Shown in pieces: positions 5,938 to 7,606 of a DNA stretch of 7,606 nt. The stretch is from positions 1 to 7,606 of the forward strand of contig JAOZLQ010000113.1 in the NCBI GenBank assembly GCA_029934755.1. Reading direction: 5' to 3'. Position 1 is the stretch's first letter; each line of letters begins with the position of its first letter. The position numbers and the translations under genes are program-made. The stretch is from Desulfuromusa sp. Its GTDB lineage: Bacteria; Desulfobacterota; Desulfuromonadia; Desulfuromonadales; Geopsychrobacteraceae. The notes below the pieces were generated by a model. The model had not been told where the DNA came from, did not search any database, and was given only the letters and a program-made list of their open reading frames with translations.

Positions 5938-7606
5938 AGTATTTTGCCAATAGTGTATGCAGTTATATAAAAGTACAGATAGAACGTCATCTAGCAGGAG
6001 GTTCCAACGAGAAAGCACTTCTCATGCTTCCCAGTTTCCCGGCAGATGTGCTTGTAGAAATCGGACGCGAGTTGGAAGCCCGAGTTGCACCGTTGGTTGC
6101 CAACTTGACCTATAAAATAGCCAAGCCTTTGTGGGAGGAATGGCGTGATTCGTTATCCCCCGATGTCCTGGTATACCTAAAAGAAGCTGAGCGTAAAGGC
6201 TGGCTTGATGATCAAGGAAATCTAACAACCTATCGAAATTGTGGAATGACATCTGTGGTTATACTGGGAGGCATAGACCATGTCACCGATGCTGCGAGTC
6301 TTGCCGATTTTCATTGTTGCCAAACGGCGACAATTTGGGAGTGGCCAAACGGATTGAACAGACATTTTGGGCCGTGGATACGCCGCTGCCTGAATGACGC
6401 AAAGGTGGCTTATGAAGAAGAGGTTGTTGAGCATTTTGATATTGTTTTAAAAGCCTTATTAGAACGTGTGCCAACCGATATTATTAGAATCAGTGAACTT
6501 TTGGACAGTTTGAATCTGACTAGTTCGCAAGATGGCTGGGATGCCGAAAGAGTGTTGCTGGACAGCTTGGATATCTTTGGCCTGCCTAAATTCACTGGTT
6601 ACCGTTTTGGTGGACGAAAAGGTTTCCCACCTTATGTTGAAACAGCTTTATCTTTTGCCTCATATGGGATGTTTCTGGAACAACGGCCAAGAGAAAAAAA
6701 TCTAAAAAACACTAAAAAGTATTTCGAGAATAAAGGTCGAGAAAATGTTCTCTATAATGATGGTAAAGCTGGCAGTTATACTTCCGATGTCGAGCTTCTT
6801 GAAGATTTAATAACCTATATTGAACACGGTGCTAATGAAGAACTGAAACGCTTATTAGAGTGTGATTTTACAGCTATTCTGGATGATGTGCTAAAATATA
6901 AAGCGCCCGTGAATGATGGGCCCAAAACTTCAAAAGAATCACTTAAAAAACTTGGTGTTGATCCTCTGGAAAGTGTGCTGACCGCATTATGGTTAACCCT
7001 CGCGGAGTTTAAAAAAGAATCGGAAAAGCGCGGAGAGATTGCACATGATGTTATTTGTAAAATCCGCATTGAAGCCTACAAGTTCACACATGACTGCGAC
7101 GGTGGTGATTCTGCGGATGAACGACGTGAAGCGGCAAAATTGTATCTGCAAAAACTTCTTGGAGGATTAGATGGTTGGTTGACCGAATATGTAACTATAG
7201 AAACTGATAATGCCTTTGCGGATGATAAGAAGGTGCCGGTTTACTCTAATTTAATTAAACAGGATATAGATTTTCAGTACTCGGCAACGGCTGAACCCCA
7301 ACTTAGATTTGTAGTTACTATTATTCCTCAAGATGACAGTAAGCAAACGACGTGTCGCTATGCTTTGCGGCTACCGGAGAATTCCCCTTTTCGTATAGCC
7401 GATGAGCTTTTTCAGTGGGGTAATTCTGAACTGTTCAGAGCGACAGACTATTTTCTCCCCGTATTTTTCGTGCCCTATTATGATGAGCTTATGTTGGCGA
7501 AAGATGATGAAGAAGCTTCTCGCGTTCTGATGCACGGTGTTCGGAGCGAAGATAAGTTAATGATGGATATACTGAATCCGGCATTGCTTGAATTGAAACT
7601 TGAAGT
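5934..7606 (+). CDS. mads8: N-terminal 557 residues of a large defence protein, probably MAD8/DptH-like ATP-binding protein (partial)
   Basis: The frame opens at the ATG that overlaps the previous stop as ATGA and runs without a stop to the window end, so the 3' part is missing. The visible 557 residues start MKYFANSVCSYIKVQIERHL and contain no Walker A, kinase or nuclease motif. A hydrophobic strand followed by a polar segment (VVILGGIDHVTDAASLADF, residues 108-126) resembles what I remember of the N-terminal region of DptH-type proteins, where the ATPase core lies further downstream. The rest is charged and mainly helical-looking, with an aromatic stretch at 505-517 (DYFLPVFFVPYYD). It has no signal peptide or convincing transmembrane helix. 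As the last gene after the kinase and the 555-aa protein it fits MAD8, the ATP-binding protein of MADS. The identity rests on position plus weak resemblance; the downstream sequence would settle it. That this is a real coding region is secure: long open frame, good ribosome binding site and coupled start. Confidence 0.65.
   Translation, partial: MKYFANSVCSYIKVQIERHLAGGSNEKALLMLPSFPADVLVEIGRELEARVAPLVANLTYKIAKPLWEEWRDSLSPDVLVYLKEAERKGWLDDQGNLTTYRNCGMTSVVILGGIDHVTDAASLADFHCCQTATIWEWPNGLNRHFGPWIRRCLNDAKVAYEEEVVEHFDIVLKALLERVPTDIIRISELLDSLNLTSSQDGWDAERVLLDSLDIFGLPKFTGYRFGGRKGFPPYVETALSFASYGMFLEQRPREKNLKNTKKYFENKGRENVLYNDGKAGSYTSDVELLEDLITYIEHGANEELKRLLECDFTAILDDVLKYKAPVNDGPKTSKESLKKLGVDPLESVLTALWLTLAEFKKESEKRGEIAHDVICKIRIEAYKFTHDCDGGDSADERREAAKLYLQKLLGGLDGWLTEYVTIETDNAFADDKKVPVYSNLIKQDIDFQYSATAEPQLRFVVTIIPQDDSKQTTCRYALRLPENSPFRIADELFQWGNSELFRATDYFLPVFFVPYYDELMLAKDDEEASRVLMHGVRSEDKLMMDILNPALLELKLE

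Noticed and set aside
6105..6120. TTGACC and TATAAAATA stretch resembling promoter elements
   Set aside because: It lies inside the coding frame of the third gene, the spacing is wrong for a -35/-10 pair, and the genes are already coupled.
1..7606. Straightforward call of gene 1 as BREX type 2 PglW
   Set aside because: NERD plus kinase fits PglW, but the C-terminal DptF-like ATPase and the two following genes do not match the BREX set (no PglX, PglY or PglZ is seen here), so a MADS-type locus fits better. The flanks could still change this.

Overview
The window is one tightly packed, plus-strand gene cluster with no intergenic space. It holds three large genes that belong to a multi-gene anti-phage (DNA-modification-linked) defence locus. 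Gene 1 (3-4277, 1424 aa) is a fusion: an N-terminal NERD nuclease-like domain, two tandem Ser/Thr protein-kinase domains (the first degenerate, the second with all catalytic residues), and a C-terminal P-loop ATPase resembling DptF/DndF of phosphorothioation-dependent restriction. Gene 2 (4270-5937, 555 aa) is a cysteine-rich protein of unknown biochemical role. Gene 3 (5934 to beyond the window end) supplies 557 N-terminal residues of a larger protein whose position and look suggest a DptH-like, HerA/FtsK-class ATPase, but its P-loop is not in view.

The gene order kinase, then medium-sized accessory protein, then large ATP-binding protein matches, as far as I recall, the 3' half of the methylation-associated defence system (MADS: MAD6, MAD7, MAD8). 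The upstream half (AAA ATPase, DNA methyltransferase, specificity subunit and others) would lie before base 1. This assignment rests on recognised domains and gene order, not on a database search. The main alternatives are a BREX type 2/PglW-like kinase locus or a DptFGH-like restriction module fused to a kinase.

The genes are translationally coupled. Gene 1 overlaps gene 2 by 8 bases and gene 2 overlaps gene 3 by 4 bases (ATGA), each with a purine-rich ribosome binding site inside the preceding gene. Gene 1 itself begins with ATGA two bases into the window, which suggests that an upstream cistron ends there in the same way. No promoter, terminator, tRNA, rRNA, mobile element or CRISPR array is visible.

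Base composition is moderate (below 50% GC by eye). The style fits a Gram-negative bacterium such as a proteobacterium, but nothing here fixes the taxon. A plausible working model (inference) is a kinase-controlled sensor/effector: NERD and the pseudokinase sense DNA or a partner, the active kinase signals, and the DptF-like and DptH-like ATPases form the restriction machinery that distinguishes modified self from unmodified phage DNA.
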